Shown here: positions 45,905 through 53,958 of the stretch, one piece after another
How positions within the stretch are numbered: position 1 is the first letter of the stretch
Layout: each line of letters starts with the position of its first letter
NCBI GenBank assembly: GCA_017640505.1
Contig: JAEPQO010000002.1
Span: 310,001 to 374,000, forward strand
Reading direction: 5' to 3'
DNA: 64,000 nucleotides
Origin: Rhodospirillales bacterium
Lineage (GTDB): Bacteria; Pseudomonadota; Alphaproteobacteria; Rhodospirillales; Casp-alpha2
Position numbers and translations under genes: made by a program
The notes under the pieces: model-generated
The model's database searches: none
What the model was told of the DNA's origin: nothing
What the model saw: the letters and a program-made list of their open reading frames with translations, nothing else

Positions 45905-47122
45905 GTGACCGACATTTCTGACATCAACAAGGCAGTTGAGCTCTTAAGGGGGCAGGTCTTCAGAACACCTGCGATTCCGTCTCCCGGTCTGTCCCGGCTG
46001 ACCGGCGCCGACGTTTACCTGAAACTCGAAAACCAGCAGGTAACGGGCTCGTTCAAGGTGCGGGGGTCGTACGTCCGCATGGCGGCGTTGAGTGACGCCG
46101 AACGCAAGGCCGGTGTCGTTGCCGCGTCGGCGGGCAATCATGCGCAGGGTGTGGGCTATCATGCGGAGCGTCTCGGTGTGCCGGCCACGATCTATATGCC
46201 GGCCAATACGCCCTTCACAAAGGTCGCCCGGACGGAGGCACTCGGTGCCAAGGTGATTCTTGAGGGTGAGACGGTCGCGGAATCCCGCGTGATCGCCATG
46301 CAGGCCGCCGAGGCCGATGGAAAAGTTTTCATCCATCCCTATGACGATCCACTCGTCATCGCCGGTCAGGGCACGGCCACGGTCGAATTTCTGGAAGACG
46401 TGCCGGACCTGGAGACGATTATCGTCCCCATCGGTGGCGGTGGTCTGGCCGCAGGGTGCTGCATTGCTGCTGCAGCCCACAAATCAACGTTGGAGGTTGT
46501 CGGCGCACAGGCGGACGCCTACCCGTCCATGGCGCAGGTGTTCAGGGGCGAAAAGCCGCACGGCAAAGGGGCGACGATCGCCGACGGTATCGCCGTCAAG
46601 GAACCGGGCGTGCTCACGACGCCGATCCTGAAGGCTCACATGAAGGATATTGCCGTGGTGATGGAGGCCGATATCGAACGTGCCGTGCAGATCATGGTCG
46701 ATGTACAGCGCCTCATCGTCGAAGGTTCCGGCGCCGTGCCGTTGGCCGTGCTGCTGGAATCGCCGGAACGTTTCAAGGGTCGTCGGGTCGGATTGATGGT
46801 GTCCGGTGGCAATATCGATTCGCGCCTGCTGTCGTCCGTGCTGATGCGCGGTCTGGTCCGGGACGGGCGTTTGGCGCGGCTGCGGATTTCGCTGACCGAT
46901 ACGCCCGGGTCACTTGGCGCCGTGACCGGCATCATCGGGATTAAGGGCGGCAATATCGTCGATGTCCTTCACCAGCGGATGTTCCGCGATGTGCCGGTCA
47001 AGGAAGCGGAAGTCGACATCGCGATAGAGACCATCGACGCCGATCACATCCGTGAAATCATGGATGCGCTCGAGGCTGAAGGCTTCGGTACCCGGTTGTT
47101 GTCGGATACGTCGCTGAACTAG
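45905..47122 (+). CDS. ilvA: threonine ammonia-lyase with C-terminal ACT domain
   Basis: Makes 2-oxobutyrate from threonine. From the GTG at 45905, with GGAG eight bases upstream, it is 405 residues. The catalytic part (about 1-320) has the PLP lysine in TGSFKVRGSYV, SAGNHAQG, and PIGGGGLAAGC. The last 75 residues are an ACT domain starting LRISLTDTPGSL, which in this family binds an amino acid or nucleotide effector. An upstream codon at 45872 would add 11 residues. It is a TdcB/IlvA-type short enzyme with one ACT copy. Confidence 0.9.
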   Translation: MTDISDINKAVELLRGQVFRTPAIPSPGLSRLTGADVYLKLENQQVTGSFKVRGSYVRMAALSDAERKAGVVAASAGNHAQGVGYHAERLGVPATIYMPANTPFTKVARTEALGAKVILEGETVAESRVIAMQAAEADGKVFIHPYDDPLVIAGQGTATVEFLEDVPDLETIIVPIGGGGLAAGCCIAAAAHKSTLEVVGAQADAYPSMAQVFRGEKPHGKGATIADGIAVKEPGVLTTPILKAHMKDIAVVMEADIERAVQIMVDVQRLIVEGSGAVPLAVLLESPERFKGRRVGLMVSGGNIDSRLLSSVLMRGLVRDGRLARLRISLTDTPGSLGAVTGIIGIKGGNIVDVLHQRMFRDVPVKEAEVDIAIETIDADHIREIMDALEAEGFGTRLLSDTSLN

Positions 47123-47124
47123 GT

Positions 47125-47892
47125 TTACATGCGCCAGACCAGAAGTTGCGTCTGACGGGAATCGTCCACCCCGATCACCTCGTCCGGTTCCCGGTCCGGC
47201 ACCGCGAAGCTGTTGGATATGAAGATCGATCCGGGTTTCATTTCCGCTTTCAGTTTTTCGAATAGCCGCGCCATCGGCGCCGGCGACAGGAAAGCATAAA
47301 CGACATCGGCATCACCGACATCGGTGTCCCAGATGCTCTGGTAATGTATCGTCGCATTACGCCTGCCCTGCCCGTTGAGCCGTAACCAGGACGCGAGAAA
47401 CGACAATGGCGCGGTTTCGACACCGATGACGTGCGATTCGGGTAACGCCGCCGATATCCGGTCGACGATACCCCCCAGTCCGCAGCCGAGATCGATAAAG
47501 GTTCCACCGCCCATTTTTCGGAACAGATCGGCCAAGGCGCGTTCGGTCGCCGAATTGGAAAGATAAAGCGGGACCTTTTCCCGGACACCATTGATATAGA
47601 AACCCGCGAGAACCAGCGCGATGAGAGGAAAAACCCAACTCGGCGGACGGTATATCGGGACCAGCACCAGTGCCGGCGTGGCGATCGCGGTCAATACGAG
47701 CCAGGCATTACCGAGGCACATGAGTCGCCCCGTGACGACAGCCAGGATACCGGCGAAGAACGCGAGACCGAGAATGGAGGTATGCGAACGCGGAAATGCA
47801 TCTGGTGCGAAGCTCCAGACAGCCAGCGCGGCGGCTGCCGCCAGGATCGAGGACGCGAGCGTGCGGGGTATCGGCCAGCCCGCTTGCCGCAT
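47125..47892 (-). CDS. membrane-anchored SAM-dependent methyltransferase
   Basis: 255-residue protein. Three to four hydrophobic segments occupy about residues 8-100, and then a class I methyltransferase fold follows, with motif I FIDLGCGLGGIV near residue 133 and IGVETAPLSF downstream. It resembles the membrane-linked methyltransferases found in Rhodospirillales, substrate unknown. The ATG at 47892 overlaps the flavin reductase stop as TGATG. Converges on ilvA three bases away. Confidence 0.8.
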   Translation of the reverse strand: MRQAGWPIPRTLASSILAAAAALAVWSFAPDAFPRSHTSILGLAFFAGILAVVTGRLMCLGNAWLVLTAIATPALVLVPIYRPPSWVFPLIALVLAGFYINGVREKVPLYLSNSATERALADLFRKMGGGTFIDLGCGLGGIVDRISAALPESHVIGVETAPLSFLASWLRLNGQGRRNATIHYQSIWDTDVGDADVVYAFLSPAPMARLFEKLKAEMKPGSIFISNSFAVPDREPDEVIGVDDSRQTQLLVWRM

Positions 47893-48389
47893 CACGTCAC
47901 CTTTTCCGGTTCTGCCAGGGACCGGTAACGGCCTGCTGCGTATATCAGCGGCTCCAAAGCGTCATTCCACGTCGCCTCGACGACGGAACCGACAACGATT
48001 TCGTGGTCGCCGCCCGGGTGCACGGCCTCACGCCGGCATTCCAGACTTGCGAGTGTGTTCAGGATGACCGGCAAGCCGGAGACGCCGGTCTTGAAGGGAA
48101 CGGAGCGGAACGGCGGCACCGGGCCCGGAAATGCGAACGCGTTCGAGACATCTTCCTGACCAGCCGCGAGAATATTGACGCAAAACGCCGGTCCATCCGT
48201 ATAAGCCCTTATTTGCGAGGTCGCCTGGTCAAGGCATATAAGGACCAAAGGTGGCGACAGGGAAAGAGAACTGAAGGCACTGACGGTCACACCGATCGGT
48301 TCACTGTCCGGACTCAGTGTGCTGATCACGGTTACGCCACTGGCGAATTTGGCGAGTGCCTGTCGGAACTGTTGTGGTTCTACGGTCAT
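47892..48389 (-). CDS. flavin reductase family protein
   Basis: 165-residue FMN-binding split-barrel protein. The typical region SAFSSLSLSPPLVLICLD (about residues 38-55), the FCVNILAAGQEDVSNAFA block, and GDHEIVVGSV with its GDH near the end are diagnostic. These proteins reduce flavin for a partner monooxygenase, but none is nearby. It is coupled to a methyltransferase, so the pair may act on one metabolite, such as a quinone or aromatic compound; this is inference. Confidence 0.85.
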   Translation of the reverse strand: MTVEPQQFRQALAKFASGVTVISTLSPDSEPIGVTVSAFSSLSLSPPLVLICLDQATSQIRAYTDGPAFCVNILAAGQEDVSNAFAFPGPVPPFRSVPFKTGVSGLPVILNTLASLECRREAVHPGGDHEIVVGSVVEATWNDALEPLIYAAGRYRSLAEPEKVT

Positions 48390-48470
48390 GGATGCTTCTT
48401 AGCATGCGGATGGACATAATTGAAACGATGGACACGGTCTCATATTTTCGGACGATATTGAGGCAAACAC

Positions 48471-48499
48471 TTGAGTTTCATACAGAATCCAACTATAGC
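48471..48499 (+). promoter_or_regulatory. sigma-70-type promoter of motAB
   Basis: TTGAGT (48471-48476), exact 17-base spacer, TATAGC (48494-48499), about 70 bases before the motA ATG. Matches are 5 of 6 and 4 of 6. I looked for flagellar sigma-28 and sigma-54 elements in this gap and saw none. Confidence 0.45.
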
Positions 48500-48571
48500 G
48501 GTCGTAGGGGTCACTTTGCCCGTCCACGCAATTTGCGGGCGCTGGAATTTTAACGTTTGAGAGCCTGCTAG

Positions 48572-49432
48572 ATGTTCTTCATCATCGGTATCGTCGTTGT
48601 CATTGGCTCCGTGTTTGGCGGTTATTCCGTACATGGCGACCTCCGTATTCTTTGGCAGCCCATTGAATACGTTATTATTCTCGGTGGCGCTCTCGGCGCC
48701 TTCCTCGCGGGGAACCCCAAACATGTCGTGACCGGCGCTTTCAAGTCCGTCGGCACCATGGTCAAGGGGCCGAAATACAAAAAGGATGCATATGTCGAGT
48801 TGCTAAGTTGTCTTTACAGCGTGTTCCGTCTGGCCAAGTCCAAAGGGGATCTCGCGCTTGAGCAACATGTTGAAAAACCAGCAGAAAGTTCCCTTTTTGC
48901 AACGTTCCCGAAGTTCCAAAGCGATCACCATGCGATAGAATTCCTGTGTGATTATCTGCGCCTGCTCACTCTCGGTGCGAGTAATTCGCATGAGATCGAA
49001 GCGATCATGGACGAAGAGCTCGAGGTACATCATCACGAGAAAATGATGGTCGCGAACGCGATGCGGACGATCGGTGAAGCGATCCCGGCGCTTGGTATCG
49101 TGGCCGCCGTTCTCGGTGTTATCGTGACGATGAGTTCAATTACTGAACCACCAGAGGTTCTTGGCGGTCTGATCGGTGCCGCCCTTGTCGGTACGTTTTC
49201 CGGTATTTTCGTCGCTTACGGATTCGTGTTGCCCATGGGTCAGAACCTGGAAGCAGCCTATAATTCAGAGCACCATTATTACACCTGTATGAAAGCCGGA
49301 TTGATGGGTCATATGCAGGGGTATGCGCCTCAGGTTTCGGTCGAGTTCGCGCGCAAAGTGCTGCCGGATGACTATCGGCCCTCGTTCGCAGAACTCGAAG
49401 AGCTTATCCAAACTCTGCCGACGCCGAGCTAA
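48572..49432 (+). CDS. motA: flagellar motor stator protein MotA
   Basis: Proton-channel part of the flagellar stator. The 286-residue protein has two N-terminal membrane segments (about 2-20 and 30-48), a large cytoplasmic loop with the charged residues that touch FliG, and two more membrane segments near 170-190 and 200-225. The third segment reads GEAIPALGIVAAVLGVIVTM, with the conserved prolines. It is followed after 12 bases by motB. Only weak ribosome-site sequence (GAG) is visible. Confidence 0.95.
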   Translation: MFFIIGIVVVIGSVFGGYSVHGDLRILWQPIEYVIILGGALGAFLAGNPKHVVTGAFKSVGTMVKGPKYKKDAYVELLSCLYSVFRLAKSKGDLALEQHVEKPAESSLFATFPKFQSDHHAIEFLCDYLRLLTLGASNSHEIEAIMDEELEVHHHEKMMVANAMRTIGEAIPALGIVAAVLGVIVTMSSITEPPEVLGGLIGAALVGTFSGIFVAYGFVLPMGQNLEAAYNSEHHYYTCMKAGLMGHMQGYAPQVSVEFARKVLPDDYRPSFAELEELIQTLPTPS

Positions 49433-49444
49433 CGGAGTCCCCGG

Positions 49445-50536
49445 ATGGCCGAAGAAAGCGCATCCAAGAACCCGATAATCATCAAGAAGGTGAACAAGGG
49501 TGCCCACGGCCATCACGGCGGTGCCTGGAAGATCGCATATGCCGACTTCGTGACGGCGATGATGGCGTTTTTCTTGCTGTTGTGGCTCTTGAACTCGGTG
49601 ACGCAGGAACAGCTCGAGGGGATTTCCAACTATTTCGCCCCTGTGACGGCATCGCAGTCGACCAGTGGATCCGGTGACATTCTGGGCGGGCAAACCATTA
49701 CAGAGGAAGGCGCCGCGCAGAATACCACGTCGCGTGATAGTGTGACGGTCGATCTGCCGCCACCGAAAGCGGGTACCGGTGGCGAGGACAACGCCGAGAC
49801 TCAGGCCGGCGAGGCGCCAGACGAAGAAGCTGCGGCTGAGGTGCTGAAGCAGCGCGAACAACAACAGTTCGAGGAAGCCAAAGAGGAGCTCGAGGCGACG
49901 CTGCAGAGCATTCCGCAGCTCAAGGCCATGAAGGACAGCTTGCTGATCGACAACACGCCCGAGGGCCTGCGCATTCAGCTCGTCGACAAGGATGGCCTCT
50001 CGATGTTCCAAAGCGGGTCTGCGGAGTTATTCCTGCATACGAAACGGTTACTCGAAGTCGCTGCCGAGATCATCAAGACATTGCCCCAAAACATTTCGAT
50101 TTCCGGCCATACTGATTCGACGCGTTTTGGCGGCGGCAGTGACTATACGAACTGGGAGCTCTCGGCGGACAGGGCCAACGCTGCACGGCGCTGGCTGATG
50201 CAAATCGGCATCTCGGAAGACCGTTTTGACCGGGTTGTCGGCAAAGCGGCGACCGAACCGTTGCGGCCCGATAACCCGGCCCACCCTTCCAACCGCCGAC
50301 TTTCCGTCATCATGTTGCGCGGCACGGGCAAGGACAACCCGGTATCCAACATTCCGGATAAGCCCGAGGAGCCGGAGGCGCTGCCTGGCCTGAACAAAAT
50401 ACGCAATCAGCAGTCGGACGAGCCGGCGCAACCGCCCGTGAGCGTGCCACCCCAGCTGCAGCAGCCCGGGGCCGAAAGCAATGGCAACGGTCTGCCGAGT
50501 CTCGGCATCGAACTAGACAAGAACCTCTCACAATAG
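49445..50536 (+). CDS. motB: flagellar motor stator protein MotB
   Basis: Peptidoglycan-anchored stator subunit, 363 residues. The single membrane segment YADFVTAMMAFFLLLWLL (about residues 33-50) has the proton-accepting aspartate at 35. A long charged linker with glutamine-rich coil (about 110-150) leads to the OmpA-like peptidoglycan-binding domain with SISGHTDSTRF and LSADRANAARRWL (about 215-270). The C-terminal 50 residues are proline/glutamine rich. No other flagellar gene lies in the window. Confidence 0.95.
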   Translation: MAEESASKNPIIIKKVNKGAHGHHGGAWKIAYADFVTAMMAFFLLLWLLNSVTQEQLEGISNYFAPVTASQSTSGSGDILGGQTITEEGAAQNTTSRDSVTVDLPPPKAGTGGEDNAETQAGEAPDEEAAAEVLKQREQQQFEEAKEELEATLQSIPQLKAMKDSLLIDNTPEGLRIQLVDKDGLSMFQSGSAELFLHTKRLLEVAAEIIKTLPQNISISGHTDSTRFGGGSDYTNWELSADRANAARRWLMQIGISEDRFDRVVGKAATEPLRPDNPAHPSNRRLSVIMLRGTGKDNPVSNIPDKPEEPEALPGLNKIRNQQSDEPAQPPVSVPPQLQQPGAESNGNGLPSLGIELDKNLSQ

Positions 50537-50625
50537 CCCGCCATTTCGGGGCCGTTGCCGTATTGCGTGCACCCCCAATAATGCCGTAACGTCATTGGCA
50601 GTGAGATCAGGAGTGAAGTGACTTC

Positions 50626-51348
50626 ATGCGTCACCAGGCATTACCGGATACTCGTTTCTTCTTTTCGACGGCCCCCCTGCCCTGTCCGTACATTGCGGGA
50701 CGGGTTGAGCGTCGCGTGGTGACGGAACTCGTCGGCCGGGACGCCAATGCGTTGCATGATCAGCTGTCCATGGCCGGCTTCCGGCGTTCCCACGGTATCT
50801 GTTATGTCCCTGCCTGTCCGAGTTGTGATGCCTGCGTGGCCGTTCGTGTCGTTGTCGACGAATATAAACCCGGCAAGTCGTTCAAGCGGATTTTGAAGCG
50901 TAACTCTGACCTGACGGCGGAAATTGTCGAACCGGTTGCCACACATGAACAGTATGCGCTGTTCCACGACTATCAGCGCTCGCGTCATCAGGGTGGTGAC
51001 ATGTCGAAGATGGATTTTCTCGACTATCAGGCGCTCATCGAAGATACCCCGGTGAGCACGTTCGTGGTCGAGTTCCGAAAGCCGTCAGGAACGTTGGCTG
51101 CAGCTTGCCTCGTCGATCGCCTGAGTGACGGGCTGTCTGCGGTCTATAGCTTTTTCGATGAAGCGGATACCGAGCGAAGCCTCGGAACATACATGATCCT
51201 ATGGCTGATCGAAGAGGCCTACGGTCAGGAATTGCCCTATATGTACCTGGGCTTCTGGATCGATGGATGCTCGAACATGTCCTATAAGGCACGTTTCAAA
51301 CCGCTGGAGCGGATCACACCGGATGGTTGGGAGCGGATGGAGCTTTAA
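50626..51348 (+). CDS. bpt: aspartate/glutamate leucyltransferase (Bpt, N-end rule)
   Basis: Transfers an amino acid from tRNA to N-terminal acidic residues, marking proteins for the ClpS/ClpAP pathway. The 240-residue size is the bacterial form. The N-terminal cysteine set is RSHGICYVPACPSCDACVAV (about residues 46-65; four cysteines), and YLGFWIDGCSNMSYKARFKP near the end is the family signature. Bpt-type enzymes use Leu, while eukaryotic-like ATE uses Arg; I rely on the short bacterial form for the name. Confidence 0.92.
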   Translation: MRHQALPDTRFFFSTAPLPCPYIAGRVERRVVTELVGRDANALHDQLSMAGFRRSHGICYVPACPSCDACVAVRVVVDEYKPGKSFKRILKRNSDLTAEIVEPVATHEQYALFHDYQRSRHQGGDMSKMDFLDYQALIEDTPVSTFVVEFRKPSGTLAAACLVDRLSDGLSAVYSFFDEADTERSLGTYMILWLIEEAYGQELPYMYLGFWIDGCSNMSYKARFKPLERITPDGWERMEL

Positions 51349-51381
51349 GGCCCCGCTCCGCTCCCGAAATCACGTTTCGGC

Positions 51382-51993
51382 TTATTCTTCGGATTCTTTC
51401 CCGTCGACCAGATACTTCCAGGTCAGCGGCAGCACCGCCGCAGCGAGACCTATTTTGAAGCCGGCACCCGGAAGGAACGGCCACAGGCCCCATTCCAGGA
51501 TCGGTTTTTCCCAGCCGAACAGCATGCCGAGCCAGAGGATGCCCGGCGCGAAGATAATCGCGGTGCCGATGATCATGGCCGCCAGGGTCGTCCACATGTT
51601 GCGGTCCCAGCCCTTTTCGGCCAGCCAGCCCACGGTCAAGGCGGCCAGGAAGAACCCGAGAAGATAACCGCCCGTTGGACCCGCCATGTACGCAAGTCCG
51701 ATGCCCTTTTCGGGCGTACCGGCGAACACCGGGAGGCCAACCGCGCCCTCGGCAAGGTAAAGAAAAACGGTTGCGCCACCAAGGCGCCATCCGAAGGCCA
51801 TACCGATGCAGAGGATCATGAACGTCTGCATCGTCATGGGCACCGGATAGAAGGGAATATTGATCTTTGCGGAGATCGCCAGAAGTACGCTGCCCGCAAA
51901 GGCAAGCACGAGATTCCGCAGCCAGCTGTGACTTTCTGCGGACGTTGGCCATATGCTGTTTGCAAGCGTGTCGAAGTGTGTCGGTTGTGCCAT
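51382..51993 (-). CDS. bioY: biotin transporter BioY
   Basis: Substrate-binding membrane protein of biotin uptake, 203 residues with six hydrophobic segments. AGPTGGYLLGFFLAA (about residues 100-114) is the BioY mark. I start at MAQPTHF (51993), with GGAG 11 bases upstream; 52056 would add 21 residues. No ecfA/ecfT genes flank it, so it either works alone, as solitary BioY can, or uses a shared energising module elsewhere. I saw no BioR-like TTATCTATAA site upstream. Confidence 0.93.
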   Translation of the reverse strand: MAQPTHFDTLANSIWPTSAESHSWLRNLVLAFAGSVLLAISAKINIPFYPVPMTMQTFMILCIGMAFGWRLGGATVFLYLAEGAVGLPVFAGTPEKGIGLAYMAGPTGGYLLGFFLAALTVGWLAEKGWDRNMWTTLAAMIIGTAIIFAPGILWLGMLFGWEKPILEWGLWPFLPGAGFKIGLAAAVLPLTWKYLVDGKESEE

Positions 51994-52052
51994 ATTGGTA
52001 ATCTCCACGAAGGGTAATTGTGCAAAGAAACTCCCAAACCTGCGCCGGAAAA

Positions 52053-52271
52053 TCAAGAACGATCCTTATTTCCGCGCTGTTTGCGCCGGTATGAAATGTA
52101 CCCGATTCCAATCGCTATTATGAACGCCGAAGCCGTCATCGGCGCAGCAATCGGGACTGCGAATATTGCCGAGAGCGCCCCCAACAACGCGCCGCCGAAC
52201 ATCATGCCGAACACGAGCAGTAAGATGCCCGCAACGACTCCGCCGATGATGTACCCAAGTGCTCGCTCCAC
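52053..52271 (-). CDS. small glycine/alanine-rich membrane protein (72 residues)
   Basis: Uncharacterised. Two hydrophobic stretches (about residues 6-36 and 38-60) and a basic end SYRRKQRGNKDRS predict an inner-membrane hairpin with the C-terminus inside. The start is GTG (52271) with AAGG directly before it, which is weak; codon use and hydrophobic pattern support a real gene. It is 59 bases upstream of bioY on the same strand. Could be a DUF-type envelope protein; function not known. Confidence 0.5.
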   Translation of the reverse strand: MERALGYIIGGVVAGILLLVFGMMFGGALLGALSAIFAVPIAAPMTASAFIIAIGIGYISYRRKQRGNKDRS

Positions 52272-52398
52272 CCTTCTAGTGCCTTTCTGAAAATCGGTAC
52301 GATTTGTCGACCCTACCGGAGTCGCGAGCGGATTAGTAGGAAATCCACCGGCTTGAATTTACAGCGAAATCTAGGTGCAGCCTTAGGCTCAATTGTGG

Positions 52399-52437
52399 TT
52401 AATCCGCATTGAATTTTTATGACTGCCTAGTTTAGCT
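52399..52437 (+). promoter_or_regulatory. possible promoter of the chemoreceptor gene with CtrA-like box
   Basis: TTGAAT (52409-52414), 17 bases, TTAGCT (52432-52437). Overlapping the -35 is TTAA-N7-TGAA (52399-52413), one base from the CtrA box TTAA-N7-TTAA. CtrA controls motility and chemotaxis in many alphaproteobacteria. Short motifs arise by chance, so this is tentative. Confidence 0.3.
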
Positions 52438-52515
52438 TTTAAGTTGCAGGTGACGGTGGGGGACAACGTCGCTGCGTTATCGGGGGTCTCGAAATTGTAC
52501 GAAGGGTATGCTTAG

Positions 52516-53946
52516 ATGGACGACGGAAATCTGTCTCACAGCCTTGATCTGGATGCCAACATGAGCTCGCAAGCTGCAGATGAATTCGCGGATGCCATCC
52601 TGACAAAGGTTGAGGCGCTGGCTTTGGAGTTTGCCGATATTGCGGGAAGCGTTGAAGCGACCAGCAAGTTTGTTCAGGATTTGGATGATTTGTTCCGCGA
52701 TGTCGTGGCGACGGTCGGCGACATGGACAAGGCCATTCGCAGTATTGAGGCTGCGGGCGACGAATCGCGCAACCAGGTCGAGACCGCCTCTTCGAATGTG
52801 AACGAGTCCCGCTCGGCGGTGACCGGTGCAACGACCGAAATTGCCAACCTGACCAGTGCGATCCACGATATCGAGGAGCGTCTCGGCTCGCTGGAGGGGG
52901 CCCTCGCCGGCGTCACCAAAATGTCGAACGAGGTCGAGTCCATCGCCCGTCAGACGAATCTCCTGGCACTGAATGCAACGATTGAGGCCGCCCGTGCGGG
53001 TGAAGCCGGCAAAGGTTTTGCCGTGGTCGCGGGCGAAGTGAAGAACCTCGCCGGGCAGACCGCCAATTCGACCAGCACTATCGATGCGACGGTCGAAGAA
53101 CTTTCGAGCAGCGTCGCCATGCTCAAGCGCACCTGTAGCGACACGGCATCGAAGGCGGACGGCGTCAACAATGGGATCGGCACGATCAATTCCGTCGTCG
53201 ATGGTTTCGAGAATGTCGTTTCTTCAGTCAGCAGCAACGTGAATAACATCTCGACGGCGACGGACATGTGCACGACGCAGTGCCAGAAGGTCGTCGAGCG
53301 GATCGACGGCGTCGGTGACGGCCTGTCGCGCACCGCCAGCGACCTGATGACGGCGGACGAACGCATCCTGTCGTGCCTTAGCAATAGTGAAGAGCTGATC
53401 GGATTCATCGCTGCCAGTGGTCTCAAGACCCACGACACGAAATTTATCGAAGCGGTGACCGGGGCAGCCGCCGAAATCTCGGCGCTGTTCGAGGCCGCCG
53501 TGGATGCCGGCGACATCACGCTCGATAACCTGTTCGATCAGAACTACGTACCGATCGAGGGGACCAACCCGCAGCAGATGATGACCAAATTCGTCGATTT
53601 CACGGATCGCGTTCTGCCCGAAATTCAGGAACGGGTGCTGGAGACGGATGAAAAGGTCGTGTTCTGTGCGGCGGTCGACAACAACGGTTTCCTGCCGACG
53701 CACAACAACAAGTTTTCCCAGCCGCAGGGTGACGACCCGGACTGGAACAATGCCAATTGCCGCAATCGACGTATTTTCGACGACCGCACGGGGCTGTCGG
53801 CCGGACAAAATACCAAACCGTTCCTGATGCAGACCTATCGTCGTGATATGGGCGGCGGGAAGTTCGTCATGATGAAAGACCTGTCGGCCCCGATCACGGT
53901 GAAAGGCCGCCACTGGGGCGGATTCCGCATGGGTTACCGGATCTAG
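52516..53946 (+). CDS. soluble methyl-accepting chemotaxis protein with C-terminal sensory domain
   Basis: 476-residue chemoreceptor. It has no membrane segment. The signalling hairpin tip [20 protein letters not shown] (about residues 148-167) is canonical and surrounded by heptad-rich coils (about 20-310). After it comes a C-terminal domain (about 340-476) with [29 protein letters not shown] and [12 protein letters not shown], which is the ligand-binding Cache/PAS-like module usually found in the periplasm. Order is thus signalling then sensor, all in the cytoplasm. AAGGG lies 10 bases before the start. Ligand unknown. Confidence 0.9.
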   Translation: MDDGNLSHSLDLDANMSSQAADEFADAILTKVEALALEFADIAGSVEATSKFVQDLDDLFRDVVATVGDMDKAIRSIEAAGDESRNQVETASSNVNESRSAVTGATTEIANLTSAIHDIEERLGSLEGALAGVTKMSNEVESIARQTNLLALNATIEAARAGEAGKGFAVVAGEVKNLAGQTANSTSTIDATVEELSSSVAMLKRTCSDTASKADGVNNGIGTINSVVDGFENVVSSVSSNVNNISTATDMCTTQCQKVVERIDGVGDGLSRTASDLMTADERILSCLSNSEELIGFIAASGLKTHDTKFIEAVTGAAAEISALFEAAVDAGDITLDNLFDQNYVPIEGTNPQQMMTKFVDFTDRVLPEIQERVLETDEKVVFCAAVDNNGFLPTHNNKFSQPQGDDPDWNNANCRNRRIFDDRTGLSAGQNTKPFLMQTYRRDMGGGKFVMMKDLSAPITVKGRHWGGFRMGYRI

Positions 53947-53958
53947 ATCCGGGACTGT

